A stretch of DNA of 64,000 nt from Rouxiella silvae (GTDB taxonomy: Bacteria; Pseudomonadota; Gammaproteobacteria; Enterobacterales; Enterobacteriaceae): positions 1-64,000 of the forward strand of contig NZ_MRWD01000019.1 of the NCBI RefSeq assembly GCF_002093625.1, given 5' to 3'. Both the position numbers and the translations under genes were made by a program. Under the pieces are notes generated by a model. That model searched no databases, was not told the DNA's origin, and saw nothing but the letters and a program-made list of their open reading frames with translations. This document shows, piece by piece, positions 46,960 to 56,734 of the stretch; the stretch's first letter is position 1, and every line of letters starts with the position of its first letter.

Positions 46960-49900
46960 ATGCCGCTGATTAAACGAGCGATATTAAATAAAGCAGAGTT
47001 AACCGGGAGAGGGATTGAGAGTCCGGATGAAAGCAGCACATTTGTTCGCACCCTCATAGGTTTCATCGATGGCGCAGTCAATAGCCTCCCAGTACCGGTT
47101 TCATTTTCACTGACCCAATCACCCAAAGCATTTATCTGGAAACTCAGCGACGGAGCCTTTGCGCTAGCAATTTCACTGATTGAACAGATCCAGAGCACGG
47201 CGGCCGACGTTGGGCTAGCTGAGTACCCTTCATTGCACCAACCGCTGCTCGCCAGTCTTAACCACTATTTGAGAAACGAGGGATATGCGCTGTCTTCAAC
47301 TCAACTGTTAGGACCTGCCTCGACCTTTTTAATGATTTATCCTCTGATGGCGAAATGGTGTGGCCACTCGTTGCAGACCCCTCCCTCCGCGATTTATACC
47401 CGAGAGCTGGCAAGCTATTTAGCCGGTGCCTGCGAATTCTCAATGGACACGACATTCTCGCACAATATCCCTGCGCAAACGCTGACCTGGCAAAGCGATG
47501 GGATACAGGCTTCGGCTCTGGCGGGGGAGAATTCGAACGACGATTTTTTCGATACGCCAAACCCACTCAGTCTTGGAGAATTACCCTCACTGGGGTTACC
47601 GGACACACGACCTGCGTATGGTCCGATTAGCCCTACGTCCTCTTATCGCATCCGCCCGGATTCAACGGCCGTGTTCATCGGCCGTTGTCACGACACCCTG
47701 TTAAATCGTTGTCATGCGCCGCCGTCGCACAATGTCACCCGTGGGGCGGTGGCAGATTTAGCCGGAGCAAACGTGTATGTACATATTGAAGAGAGCAAAA
47801 ATCGTGCACTTTACGCGATAAGCACCGGCGGTGCCGCGATGAATGTTAATTCTCATCCCACGGCCACGGCTTCTCTGGCCCTGCCTTCACTGGGCTTCAA
47901 CGATCCTTTGTTGTTTCCGGTTGCCGAATCGGCAGAAATAGCCGTACGTGCAGTACAGTGGGCATCATCAGGGGCACAGTTTGTGGCAGCACCCGCTGCA
48001 AGAAGTCGGCGAAGCGTCATCAATGATGGGGCTTTATCGGTGGTCTACCGCGAAAGGCAATTTGAATTAAGCCAGGCACAGCGCCATGCGTTACTCGAAA
48101 GGCTCAGGACCGTTACGGTAGTCCGCTCAGCCAACGGCGTTGCGCAGAGAGAAGAACTGCAAATGTTAAACATCTTGGCTGATGATGGCTCGATTGGCCC
48201 ACTGTTTGCCCCTGACGACTCGCCCCCAGACTGCCTGAACGGTTTAAACGATTCACCCGCACCCGCCTCGGCTAAAAATATGGGGGACTTATTTGAACAG
48301 GTTGATGACTGGATGCATCGTCTACCTGTTGAAAGGTTGCACAAAATCATCCAGCAATACGTTCACGACAACCAGAGTACGGGGTGGGCTCGTGCCAGCA
48401 TGGCGTCTGGGCATAACCCTGGGTTGCTTAACGTGATCACTACTTTAGAACGGTTAGTGATACGGCAAGCCAGTGACAGAAAATTGTACGTCTCACCAGA
48501 AGAGGAAAACATTTTTATTACTCTTCTGCTGGCTGATTCTCCTTTTGATAAAAACGAAGAACTGAGAGCTGCACTGATGGCCTCTCCCATTGCCGAATTT
48601 ATGCTGGCAAAGCTGTTACTTAGCCAGCTTGACAGACAAATGCCGGTTCCCGGGCAGCTACTGGCCCACAGCTATCAGCAGATAAGGAGGCTTATCAATG
48701 GCGCAGGGCGGGTAACGTTTAGCAGGCTTGATGACCTTTTAAACGAAGTTCAGGAGCTGTTTAAATCACAGGTCATAAGTTTAATTCAGGGAGAACAGGA
48801 CGTGTTGCCGGTATATCTGACAAGGCACAGGCTTGTCAGAATGATGCACTGGCACAAGCGGTTGATGGAGTTCGAGTATCCCTTCATGGCACTCAGAAGC
48901 AGGGTAGACCTGCGCGACGTAGCCTGTCTGTCGCGTGAAGGCCTGATGATGAGTCTGGGTGTTAGGCGTTTAAACGACCGAGAAACAATCGCAACCGCCA
49001 GCCGAAAGGAACTTGCCGAGCTGGGGCAAGACTTGTTGCTCAATAATTCCCCTGAGGCGCTGTTGGATGAGTTTGCAGAGACGGAGGCGCTGTTCACCAT
49101 GCCAGACGCCTATTTTACTCGGGGGATTAAACAATCTGCGGACAGCCTTAAGCGGGAAGGGGTATTGGTTATTCAATTTTTGGAAGCTAAACGCAGGCTG
49201 GCGGCCGAATTAAAAACCCTGAGGAATGATGACTCGTTGCGTGTTAAAGCCTATCAAAACTTTCTCGCCGTGAAACGGGGACTTTATGCGTTGGCGCTCG
49301 AAACAATTGCGCTGAAAGATAGAAATATTCTGCTCCGTTATTTGCAAAATATTGACGGTGTAGACCTGCAATTTGTGCGCATGGTTGATTCACAGGGCAG
49401 CGGCACGCAAGTGAAGTCCCCCTATGTTGGTTTTTTTCTCTCCTGCGGCAGCAGTAATGATCAGCCTACTGTCGCGCAGCATAAAACCGACTACTTCATT
49501 TCCCTCATGCCGATTCAAAGCGACACCACCCAAGGGTTGGCATTTAATCTCACCGGCATCATGCCGGTAACCCTTATTGAGCGCGAAAACTTTTTGAATC
49601 ATCAGGGGAAAAACGAATTCCTTGTACGTTTATCAGGCGCTTTGCTTACAGAGCCTTCGCGCTATCGGTTCAATCTGGAGAGTCAAGGGAAGCTTTATTC
49701 TAATATCGGTATAAAGAATTGGACCCAGACTGCCAGCAGCCTAGCGCGTGAAATTACACAACGACAGTTTGTTGCCGTTGTTTCTCCCATATTGCCTTCG
49801 AACGCTGATTCGCCTGCGAGCGAGGCTAAACCCGAAGCACATCATACAAGCTGGTTTGCCCGCCTATTGAACGAATTGATTTATCTTACCCCGCTGGGGA

Positions 49901-52632
49901 GCTGTAAAGACGCCGTGGTGGACTTAATTAATGCACATATTGGAACGTTTATTCTCGACGGTGCTTTTTGCCTTTATGCCTTTTTCCCAGCAGGGAGTGA
50001 AGAGGAAGAGGGGCTGAAAACGGTGGGCAACGTGATCAAAAATGTGTTGAAAAAGTGTCTTGAGGACAATATTGCAACCAGTACGCATGAAATAATACTG
50101 ACAAAGCTGGATAGCTTGATAAGTGAAGTTGAAGAGCAGATGACCTCTGGGTTATTGTCTAGTAATCAGGTTCGCCATCGACTTACGGCCAACCTAAAGT
50201 TAGTGCCTCTGCTCGCGCCACCGGCCGCCTATGCCACGCTGGCTTTAGATGAAGTTCCGCAAAGTTTCCAGCCGTACCTCGCTTGGCGCGACCCGCTGCA
50301 CGACAACCTGTACTTTATTTTCAATACTGCTGAAGGGCAGAAGCGCGTTTACCGTCTCGATGAGCACAATAAATTACTGATGCCCAATCATACCCCCTCA
50401 CTGCTTGCCCTAATTGAAAGAGCACCGAGTCTGCAAGACAGCGCGACGCTGCGTACAACGTTAAATCGCCGAGATATATCCATGCTACGCAGGGCAATTT
50501 ACCAGCGGGAGACCATGGATAATTTAGCGCAATATTCACACCTTCAGGCTGCGGAAATAAGCGCGCCGCTTATTGCGCTCAGAGAAGATAGCGCCGAGGG
50601 TCCGCGATATTACCCGGCCCAAAAACGTCTCGGGAATAAGAATATTTATATAATCTCACCCAATGGCATGCCTGAGGATCAGTGGATTGAGGTTGCGCAG
50701 CATGACGGTAAATTACGCTATCGCAACGATAATACTATTCATTTTAGTTCGACCCCGCGGTCAAGCCATCTTACAGGAACTGAGGATGTGTATACCAGTT
50801 TACTGGGTGAACTGGAGAATGTTCCCGCCGGTTGGCGTATTGAATCAATATGGATAGAGCAGCAAAGCACGCAGCGTATCGTGGTCGGCTGGCAGGACGC
50901 TGAGGGGAAAATTCATTATCGGCATCCCGACGGCGAGGGGCGATGGCTCTTGTGGGACAGTCAGCATCGCGGTGTTTTTTGTCAAACGGTCACGTTGCAC
51001 AATAGCCGCCAGAAACGCAACGATCCTCTAGCACAGGGATTAATTGCCGAGCTTTTTTCTCCCGAGCACTGTGGGTATTTAACGGTACCGCACGTAAACT
51101 GCCCAGCGCGAGCCACTGCCCTTGAGGCATTAACTCGGCAGTTAAAAAATCTGGCTGAACCCGTGGTGTTAAATAAAATAGCCTGCGCCACAATGGCTAA
51201 AGAAATTAGTCAGAAATTCACCGATATCTGGGAAACTGTTCCTGAAATGTTGCGCAGATTTATTATCAATATTGGTGACTGGAAGGTCGATGTGGTTAAT
51301 GTTCATGAGATAGGGGCTTTCTCAAATAAACTATTTGAGTATGCTTTCTCTCTTAAAAGTAAAAATAATCTTAGCGCCGAGCAGTTGGCAGTGAGAGACG
51401 ATTTTATGGCTAGGGTGAGTCAGCTCATTACTGAATATCAAGCGTTGAAAGAGAAGGTCAGCGAACAAAAACGACTAAAAGAGGAGTTTAAAGAAAGCAG
51501 TAAGGCTTATTATGAGACCTATATCTCACGAAACTTAAAAGCCAATCATTGGTTAAATCGATGGTTGAACCGGATACGTTATGCGGGAAAAGCCGAAGGT
51601 AACTATGTGATTAAAGCAGCAACGCCTGAAAAAATAGCGCGTAAATACCCCTTTTTGCACCGGGGGATTATCAGCGCTTTGACGAATTTGAACAAAATGG
51701 CGACGACAATTTCAGAAGCATTGGCCACGCCTGACTATCTAACCCAACTGCTATCCACCTTCTTTAATGCGGACTTTTCGACGGGGCAAGTTCATGAATT
51801 TAATTATAAAATTAAAAAATACTTAGACCGAATAGCGTCTTTTAAAATGGATGACATCGTCGTGGTTGCCGACCGAATGTCCGAGGGTAAGTTAGTCTCT
51901 GGATGTTTCAAAACGCCGGTCGAAAAGCTGATTTATGGTGACGGTGCCTACAGCTTCGTTTACAACAGCGATGAGGATAAAAGCATCTATCTGTTCGACT
52001 ATTTATCTAATAGCCATTTTCTGGAGTTTGCGCTTGCCCATGAACTAGGGCATTTAGTCTTCGATGACAAAAACTATGTCTTTCAAGAGGAGATATATTT
52101 AAAGCCGGGCAGTATCTCCAAGAACTTCAGCTTTGCCGGTGCGGCAAGGTTGGCGAAACAACTTATGATTGATAAAGAATTCTTTATTGATTATCTCGCT
52201 AAAAACTCCCGCTTTGCCTATGCGTTTTATCGCCATTTTTATGCTCATTCGAATAATTACACGCACAAGCGCGCATTGAGAAATTACTACAATCTTTTCT
52301 GGGATAAAAATACCGCCGACTCAACCTATTTGAGAGATAATTCATTAAAGAAGAGATCGCTGAGGCCGCTGGTTGATTATCTCTATTCACAACCTGATAT
52401 CAAACTCAGTATGGCTTACTATAATCCAGATATATTTTGTGGTTTATTTCAGCTCGCCTACGAGCGGGCGCAGACATTACCGCCTTCCGACACATCTGAC
52501 ACATCCAGCAGGGTGAAGAGGCACGCTTTTAACGTGGAGTTTAACCAAACCGAGCAATTGTTTATAAACCTGCTACTTAAACCGCTGTACGAAAAACACT
52601 TACAGGCAGTGGGGAACGACCTGCGGGTCTAA
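46960..52632 (+). CDS. 1,890-residue toxin-like protein with C-terminal HELGH zinc-protease motif
   Basis: I do not recognise the whole protein. It starts at ATG 46960 behind GGGAG and has no signal peptide. Visible parts: an N-terminal globular region (1-190), a Pro/Ser/Asp-rich linker (about 190-240), a basic site AARSRRSVIND (about 347-357) and long helical regions. One hydrophobic segment (LINAHIGTFILDGAFCLYAFF, about 990-1010) could insert into a membrane. The C-terminal domain (about 1640-1830) has His1694-Glu-Leu-Gly-His1698 inside FALAHELGHLVFDD, the zincin signature seen in toxin and effector metalloproteases. A second basic site, SSRVKRHAF, lies about 40 residues before the end of the protein. 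The layout fits a large polymorphic or dermonecrotic-type toxin. No immunity-like gene or secretion partner is obvious nearby. Function is inference. Confidence 0.7.
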   Translation: MPLIKRAILNKAELTGRGIESPDESSTFVRTLIGFIDGAVNSLPVPVSFSLTQSPKAFIWKLSDGAFALAISLIEQIQSTAADVGLAEYPSLHQPLLASLNHYLRNEGYALSSTQLLGPASTFLMIYPLMAKWCGHSLQTPPSAIYTRELASYLAGACEFSMDTTFSHNIPAQTLTWQSDGIQASALAGENSNDDFFDTPNPLSLGELPSLGLPDTRPAYGPISPTSSYRIRPDSTAVFIGRCHDTLLNRCHAPPSHNVTRGAVADLAGANVYVHIEESKNRALYAISTGGAAMNVNSHPTATASLALPSLGFNDPLLFPVAESAEIAVRAVQWASSGAQFVAAPAARSRRSVINDGALSVVYRERQFELSQAQRHALLERLRTVTVVRSANGVAQREELQMLNILADDGSIGPLFAPDDSPPDCLNGLNDSPAPASAKNMGDLFEQVDDWMHRLPVERLHKIIQQYVHDNQSTGWARASMASGHNPGLLNVITTLERLVIRQASDRKLYVSPEEENIFITLLLADSPFDKNEELRAALMASPIAEFMLAKLLLSQLDRQMPVPGQLLAHSYQQIRRLINGAGRVTFSRLDDLLNEVQELFKSQVISLIQGEQDVLPVYLTRHRLVRMMHWHKRLMEFEYPFMALRSRVDLRDVACLSREGLMMSLGVRRLNDRETIATASRKELAELGQDLLLNNSPEALLDEFAETEALFTMPDAYFTRGIKQSADSLKREGVLVIQFLEAKRRLAAELKTLRNDDSLRVKAYQNFLAVKRGLYALALETIALKDRNILLRYLQNIDGVDLQFVRMVDSQGSGTQVKSPYVGFFLSCGSSNDQPTVAQHKTDYFISLMPIQSDTTQGLAFNLTGIMPVTLIERENFLNHQGKNEFLVRLSGALLTEPSRYRFNLESQGKLYSNIGIKNWTQTASSLAREITQRQFVAVVSPILPSNADSPASEAKPEAHHTSWFARLLNELIYLTPLGSCKDAVVDLINAHIGTFILDGAFCLYAFFPAGSEEEEGLKTVGNVIKNVLKKCLEDNIATSTHEIILTKLDSLISEVEEQMTSGLLSSNQVRHRLTANLKLVPLLAPPAAYATLALDEVPQSFQPYLAWRDPLHDNLYFIFNTAEGQKRVYRLDEHNKLLMPNHTPSLLALIERAPSLQDSATLRTTLNRRDISMLRRAIYQRETMDNLAQYSHLQAAEISAPLIALREDSAEGPRYYPAQKRLGNKNIYIISPNGMPEDQWIEVAQHDGKLRYRNDNTIHFSSTPRSSHLTGTEDVYTSLLGELENVPAGWRIESIWIEQQSTQRIVVGWQDAEGKIHYRHPDGEGRWLLWDSQHRGVFCQTVTLHNSRQKRNDPLAQGLIAELFSPEHCGYLTVPHVNCPARATALEALTRQLKNLAEPVVLNKIACATMAKEISQKFTDIWETVPEMLRRFIINIGDWKVDVVNVHEIGAFSNKLFEYAFSLKSKNNLSAEQLAVRDDFMARVSQLITEYQALKEKVSEQKRLKEEFKESSKAYYETYISRNLKANHWLNRWLNRIRYAGKAEGNYVIKAATPEKIARKYPFLHRGIISALTNLNKMATTISEALATPDYLTQLLSTFFNADFSTGQVHEFNYKIKKYLDRIASFKMDDIVVVADRMSEGKLVSGCFKTPVEKLIYGDGAYSFVYNSDEDKSIYLFDYLSNSHFLEFALAHELGHLVFDDKNYVFQEEIYLKPGSISKNFSFAGAARLAKQLMIDKEFFIDYLAKNSRFAYAFYRHFYAHSNNYTHKRALRNYYNLFWDKNTADSTYLRDNSLKKRSLRPLVDYLYSQPDIKLSMAYYNPDIFCGLFQLAYERAQTLPPSDTSDTSSRVKRHAFNVEFNQTEQLFINLLLKPLYEKHLQAVGNDLRV

Positions 52633-52869
52633 TCACTTCGCTGATATTCCTTATAAACGTTTTTGCGAATGTGGTTGTGAATAAATAATTCAAAGTGAAA
52701 AAATATAATACATTTCACGTACTTTGATAAATATTCAATGAAATAGAAATAAACAGAGATTAATTTAACGGATTATTAGTAGATTGTTACTGGTTTCCAT
52801 AATGTTGCTACTCCAGAATCAAGCACGCCAATTTTGTTTCTAACGTGCTCCCTGGAGAGTGAGTAATTT

Positions 52870-54051
52870 ATGACCATTAATCAAGCCCGAAGAAAACTGC
52901 TTATCTTTGGAATGGGCATGAGTCTGGTATCGCCAAAGATATTTGCCGCACAAAAAATAGCTTTGTTGGATCTCAAATCAACCAGCGACAGTTTACATAT
53001 TTCTCTTCCGGCAGGCGATCCTCATGCACGGGTATTCAGGCTAGACAATCCGAACAGAGTAGTGATTGATGTGTCAATGACAGCCTTTTCATCGTCGTTA
53101 ATGCACTCACTGGTGGTGGTAAGGCAAAAGTTTCCGTGGATTGTGCATGCGAAAATTGCTCATTTTAATCCCGAAACGGCGCGTATTGTTTTCCAGCTCA
53201 ATCAGCCGGCGAAAATTAATCATCAAACCAGCAATGGTGTAAAGTGGGTAAGCGTCAGCGTGATGAAAGGGGCGATTGCTGCGGCCCCGGCGGTGGTGGA
53301 AGAAGAAACGACGGAAGCGCCTGCGCAAAGCGCGAGAAAAATAGCCGCGCGTCCGCTGTTGGTGATGATTGACCCCGGCCACGGCGGTAAAGATCCCGGC
53401 GCGATTGGCGGCAAAGGGACCTATGAAAAGCACGTCGTATTGGATATCGCCAAACACCTTCAGCAGCAGTTGCAAAGAGAGTTTAAAATACATGCGGTGT
53501 TGACGCGGGAAGATGACGTGTTTATTCCGCTGTATCACCGCGTAAGCCTGGCACATCAGCACGAAGCTGATTTGTTTGTGTCTATTCACGCCGACGGGTT
53601 CACCAACGATCAGGTGTCTGGCGCATCGGTATTTGCCCTTTCTGAGCACGGGGCAGGCAGCGCGATGGCCCGCTATCTCTCGCAGAGTGAAAACAGCGTT
53701 GATGTGATATATGACAATGATGTTAAAACAAATGATGCCTATCTCAAGCAGACCTTGTTCGACCTCGATCAGACAGAAACCATCAATCGCAGCCTGGATT
53801 TTGGCAAACATATGGCCGCCAATATTTCTACTGTCCATCATATGCACAACAACCATATCGAGCAGGCAGGATTTGTGGTGCTCAAGTCACCACGGATACC
53901 TTCTGTGCTTGTAGAAACCTCATTTATCACCAACCATCAGGAAGAGCAGCTGCTGCAACAGCCGAGTTTTCAGCTTAAAATGGCCAAGGCGCTGGCGAAG
54001 GGAATTCATGGTTATTTAATGCAAGAGCGTAAAGAGAATTTGATCGCTTAA
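52870..54051 (+). CDS. N-acetylmuramoyl-L-alanine amidase, AmiA/AmiC type
   Basis: A 393-residue periplasmic enzyme that cuts the amide between MurNAc and the stem peptide, normally during cell separation. The N-terminus (QARRKLLIFGMGMSLVSPKIFA) has a twin-arginine signal like those of AmiA and AmiC. An AMIN domain (about 27-135) and an Amidase_3 domain (about 160-385) follow. Zinc ligands are visible: His in DPGHGGKDPG, Glu in TYEKHVVLDIA, His in SIHADG, and catalytic Glu in VLVETSFITN. The AMIN domain argues for AmiC or AmiB rather than AmiA, which lacks it. It lies 237 bp after the giant toxin-like gene, same direction, with its own GGAGAGTGAG. Confidence 0.9.
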   Translation: MTINQARRKLLIFGMGMSLVSPKIFAAQKIALLDLKSTSDSLHISLPAGDPHARVFRLDNPNRVVIDVSMTAFSSSLMHSLVVVRQKFPWIVHAKIAHFNPETARIVFQLNQPAKINHQTSNGVKWVSVSVMKGAIAAAPAVVEEETTEAPAQSARKIAARPLLVMIDPGHGGKDPGAIGGKGTYEKHVVLDIAKHLQQQLQREFKIHAVLTREDDVFIPLYHRVSLAHQHEADLFVSIHADGFTNDQVSGASVFALSEHGAGSAMARYLSQSENSVDVIYDNDVKTNDAYLKQTLFDLDQTETINRSLDFGKHMAANISTVHHMHNNHIEQAGFVVLKSPRIPSVLVETSFITNHQEEQLLQQPSFQLKMAKALAKGIHGYLMQERKENLIA

Positions 54052-54110
54052 AAAGATCCTCGACAGTACTTTTTTTATTCCCCACGCTACAGATTGATAC
54101 GGTTCTGAAA

Positions 54111-54155
54111 ACTATCCGGAAAAAAGCCGGATAGTCAGATCTAAAAAAGGATCTG
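54111..54155 (+). other. Two adjacent hairpins after the amidase gene
   Basis: ACTATCCGG/CCGGATAGT (54111-54119 with 54127-54135) has a perfect 9-bp stem and an A-rich loop. CAGATC/GATCTG (54136-54141 with 54150-54155) follows at once. No T-run; could be a transcript end or part of a small RNA. Confidence 0.5.
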
Positions 54156-54266
54156 GGATCCTATTGACTCCTTCAAATATTTTTTTTACATTCAAGCAAC
54201 ACCGCTAGCGAAGTTTTGAGATATCGTTATACTGAAATTAACTAGCAGCAACTGCGGGGATAGCGA

Positions 54267-54659
54267 ATGGTAAAGTCCATGTTTGGGCTAGGCTGTAAAA
54301 ATAACGCTTTATCACCAACCACTCGTTGTCCTGACTTATCAGCAGACGAGGGCCAGAACATCGACTCTCTTTTATCAACCCAAGTTCGTTTTAATTTATT
54401 CTCTTTTTCTAAGACTTCTCAGCAACCACGTTCTTTAACTGACCTTACTCTCTCACTGAATGAACCCAACTCCTCCATTGGATTTTTTACTGGCTTATTG
54501 ACTGTCATGGTCAGTGGTTTGTCATTTATGACAATGCCTCCACGTGAAAAGAAATGGAGAAGCCGGTTAGTTATTAACCGACTGCATTTTATTTCCTCTT
54601 CACGTTATTCATTGGCTCAACTTGGTCTAAAAGGAGACCAAAACCTAATCTGTGTGTGA
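54267..54659 (+). CDS. Hypothetical protein upstream of phoH
   Basis: A 130-residue frame from ATG 54267 (GGGGATA before it) to TGA 54659, 61 bp before phoH in the same direction. It is rich in Ser, Leu and Thr, with one hydrophobic stretch (IGFFTGLLTVMVSGLSFMT, about 71-89) and a basic C-terminal part. I do not recognise it. It could be a real lineage-specific protein or a chance frame in the phoH leader. Confidence 0.4.
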   Translation: MVKSMFGLGCKNNALSPTTRCPDLSADEGQNIDSLLSTQVRFNLFSFSKTSQQPRSLTDLTLSLNEPNSSIGFFTGLLTVMVSGLSFMTMPPREKKWRSRLVINRLHFISSSRYSLAQLGLKGDQNLICV

Positions 54660-54720
54660 AACATAACTGTGCGGGCCTTAGGCCTATAGCGTTAAGTGAA
54701 ACAAACTGTAAGGTGCCACT

Positions 54721-55509
54721 ATGGGAAGACAAAAAGCAGTGATCCAAGCTCGTCGTGAAGCTAAACGTGTTATTAGACGTGATTCACGCAGTCACCGCCA
54801 ACGCGAGGAAGAGTCAGTGACCTCATTAGTACAAATGGGCGGTTTGGAATCTATCGGCATGGCTCGCGATTCTCGCGATACCTCCGCTATCGAAGCGCGT
54901 ACGGAAGCTCAAGGTCATTACTTATTAGCCATAGAGAATAAGCAGTTGATTTTTGCCACAGGCGAAGCAGGTTGTGGCAAAACGTTTATCAGCGCTGCGA
55001 AAGCGGCAGAGGCGTTAATTCATAAAGAGATAGATAGGATTATAGTGACTCGTCCGGTGTTGCAGGCCGATGAAGACCTCGGTTTCTTGCCCGGTGATAT
55101 TTCTGAGAAGTTTGCTCCTTATTTCAGGCCGGTTTACGACATTCTAGTTCGTCGTCTGGGTTCCTCTTTTATGCAGTACTGTCTGCGACCGGAAATAGGG
55201 AAAGTTGAAATTGCGCCATTCGCCTATATGCGCGGACGCACTTTCGAAAATGCAGTGGTTATTCTGGACGAAGCCCAGAACGTCACTGCCAGTCAAATGA
55301 AAATGTTCTTAACGCGTCTCGGTGAAAACGTGACCGTTATTGTTAACGGGGATATCACGCAGTGCGATTTACCACGCGGCGTGGCGTCAGGGCTTTCTGA
55401 TGCGCTTACTCGCTTCCAGGAAGACGAGATGGTCGGCATCATTCGCTTTACCAAAGAGGACTGTGTGCGTTCAGACTTGTGCCAACATGCGCTGAATGCC
55501 TATTCCTAA
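54721..55509 (+). CDS. phoH: PhoH ATPase
   Basis: A 262-residue cytoplasmic PhoH-family NTPase. Walker A GEAGCGKT is at 81-88, Walker B in VVILDEAQN (about 179-187). The whole sequence follows that of E. coli PhoH closely (RRDSRSHRQREEES, VTRPVLQADEDLGFLPGD). In E. coli it belongs to the phosphate-starvation regulon; I found no convincing Pho box in the upstream sequence. Related proteins act in RNA metabolism. Closed by a terminator at 55558. Confidence 0.95.
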   Translation: MGRQKAVIQARREAKRVIRRDSRSHRQREEESVTSLVQMGGLESIGMARDSRDTSAIEARTEAQGHYLLAIENKQLIFATGEAGCGKTFISAAKAAEALIHKEIDRIIVTRPVLQADEDLGFLPGDISEKFAPYFRPVYDILVRRLGSSFMQYCLRPEIGKVEIAPFAYMRGRTFENAVVILDEAQNVTASQMKMFLTRLGENVTVIVNGDITQCDLPRGVASGLSDALTRFQEDEMVGIIRFTKEDCVRSDLCQHALNAYS

Positions 55510-55557
55510 GAATAAACCCAGTTTACGTTAATCCTGTAGCAGCAGCGTAAAAAAGAA

Positions 55558-55590
55558 AAGGCCGCCAATTTTGGCGGCCTTTATTATTAT
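55558..55590 (+). terminator. Terminator after phoH
   Basis: AGGCCGCC-AATTTT-GGCGGCCT followed by TTATTATTAT. It may act in both directions for convergent phoH and chaA. Confidence 0.88.
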
Positions 55591-55633
55591 TAACAGTCTT
55601 GACGATTAGCTGTTCAATTAAAGCGTCTAAATT

Positions 55634-56734
55634 TTAGAGCATGATAATCATCATATAAGCGCAGAACAGCGCCAGGTGAGCGGTACCGTTGAGCACGTTG
55701 GTACGCCCGGTCGAGAAGGAGATCTGGCACAGAATTAGCACCGACAGCATCACGACGATATTTGCGGGTTCAAGGCTAAACATCAGCTGCTGTCCGGTCA
55801 GGGTGGCGATAATGGTCACCGCAGGTACGGTCAGCGAGATAGTGGCCAATACCGAACCAAAAAACAGGTTCATCGCGCGCTGTACCTGATTTTTCAATAC
55901 CGCTTTTAACGCACCCAAACCTTCAGGCGAAAGAATAAGCAGCGCCACCAGGAAGCCGGTGAACTGCGCCGGGGCATTCAGCTCGGTCAGCAGCATTTCC
56001 AATGGATTAGCATTAAATTTGGTGACGGCGATAACCAGCACCAGATGCACGACTAACCACAGAGCATGGGTCAGGCTTTTATGTGAAGACGGTTTACCGT
56101 GTGGAGTATCTTCGTCTTCATCTTCGTGTTCATAAACAAACAGACTTTGGTGTGTTTTTGTTTGAATCAGCAGGAAAACGCCGTACATGGCCGCAGAAAT
56201 TGCCGCGACAAACAGTGCTTGAAGAGTCGTAAAGTTGCCACCCGGCAGGGCCGCAGGCAGCACCAGCACAATAATGGCCAGCGGGAATATCGCCATTAAA
56301 TACTGTTTTATGCCGCCAAGATTAACGTACTGCGTCGCGAACTTGCGGCCACCGAGCAGCAGCGCGAAACCAACCAGTCCGGAGGTCACAATCATAATGA
56401 TTGAAAATAGCGTGTCGCGCATCAGGGCGGGGGCAGCATCGCCGGTTGCCATCAGTGCAGAGATGAGACTGACCTCCAGGATAACCACCGAGAGGCTTAA
56501 AATGAGGGAGCCGTAAGGTTCACCGAGGCGATGTGCCAATACGTCGGCGTGTCGTACCACGCTGAAAGCGCTGGCAAGAATACCAACCAAGGCTATTGCA
56601 TTAATGCCGACCACGTAACCAAAGTTGCTGCTGTTGCCCCAAAGCATAAGAACTACCAGGGCGATAATAGGGAAAACCAGGGAATACTCTTTATGACGGG
56701 ATTTTTGCTTGTGTTGGTCCTGTGCTGACACCAT
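55634..56734 (-). CDS. chaA: Calcium/proton (sodium/proton) antiporter ChaA
   Basis: A 366-residue inner-membrane CaCA-family antiporter, the same length as E. coli ChaA. It exports Ca2+, Na+ and K+ against protons at alkaline pH. Two helical halves are joined by an acidic cytosolic loop (YEHEDEDEDTPHG, about 209-221). The conserved ion-site motifs are GEPYGSLILSLSVVILEVSLI (first half) and LLILSPEGLGALKAV (second half). Convergent with phoH. Confidence 0.95.
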   Translation of the reverse strand: MVSAQDQHKQKSRHKEYSLVFPIIALVVLMLWGNSSNFGYVVGINAIALVGILASAFSVVRHADVLAHRLGEPYGSLILSLSVVILEVSLISALMATGDAAPALMRDTLFSIIMIVTSGLVGFALLLGGRKFATQYVNLGGIKQYLMAIFPLAIIVLVLPAALPGGNFTTLQALFVAAISAAMYGVFLLIQTKTHQSLFVYEHEDEDEDTPHGKPSSHKSLTHALWLVVHLVLVIAVTKFNANPLEMLLTELNAPAQFTGFLVALLILSPEGLGALKAVLKNQVQRAMNLFFGSVLATISLTVPAVTIIATLTGQQLMFSLEPANIVVMLSVLILCQISFSTGRTNVLNGTAHLALFCAYMMIIML

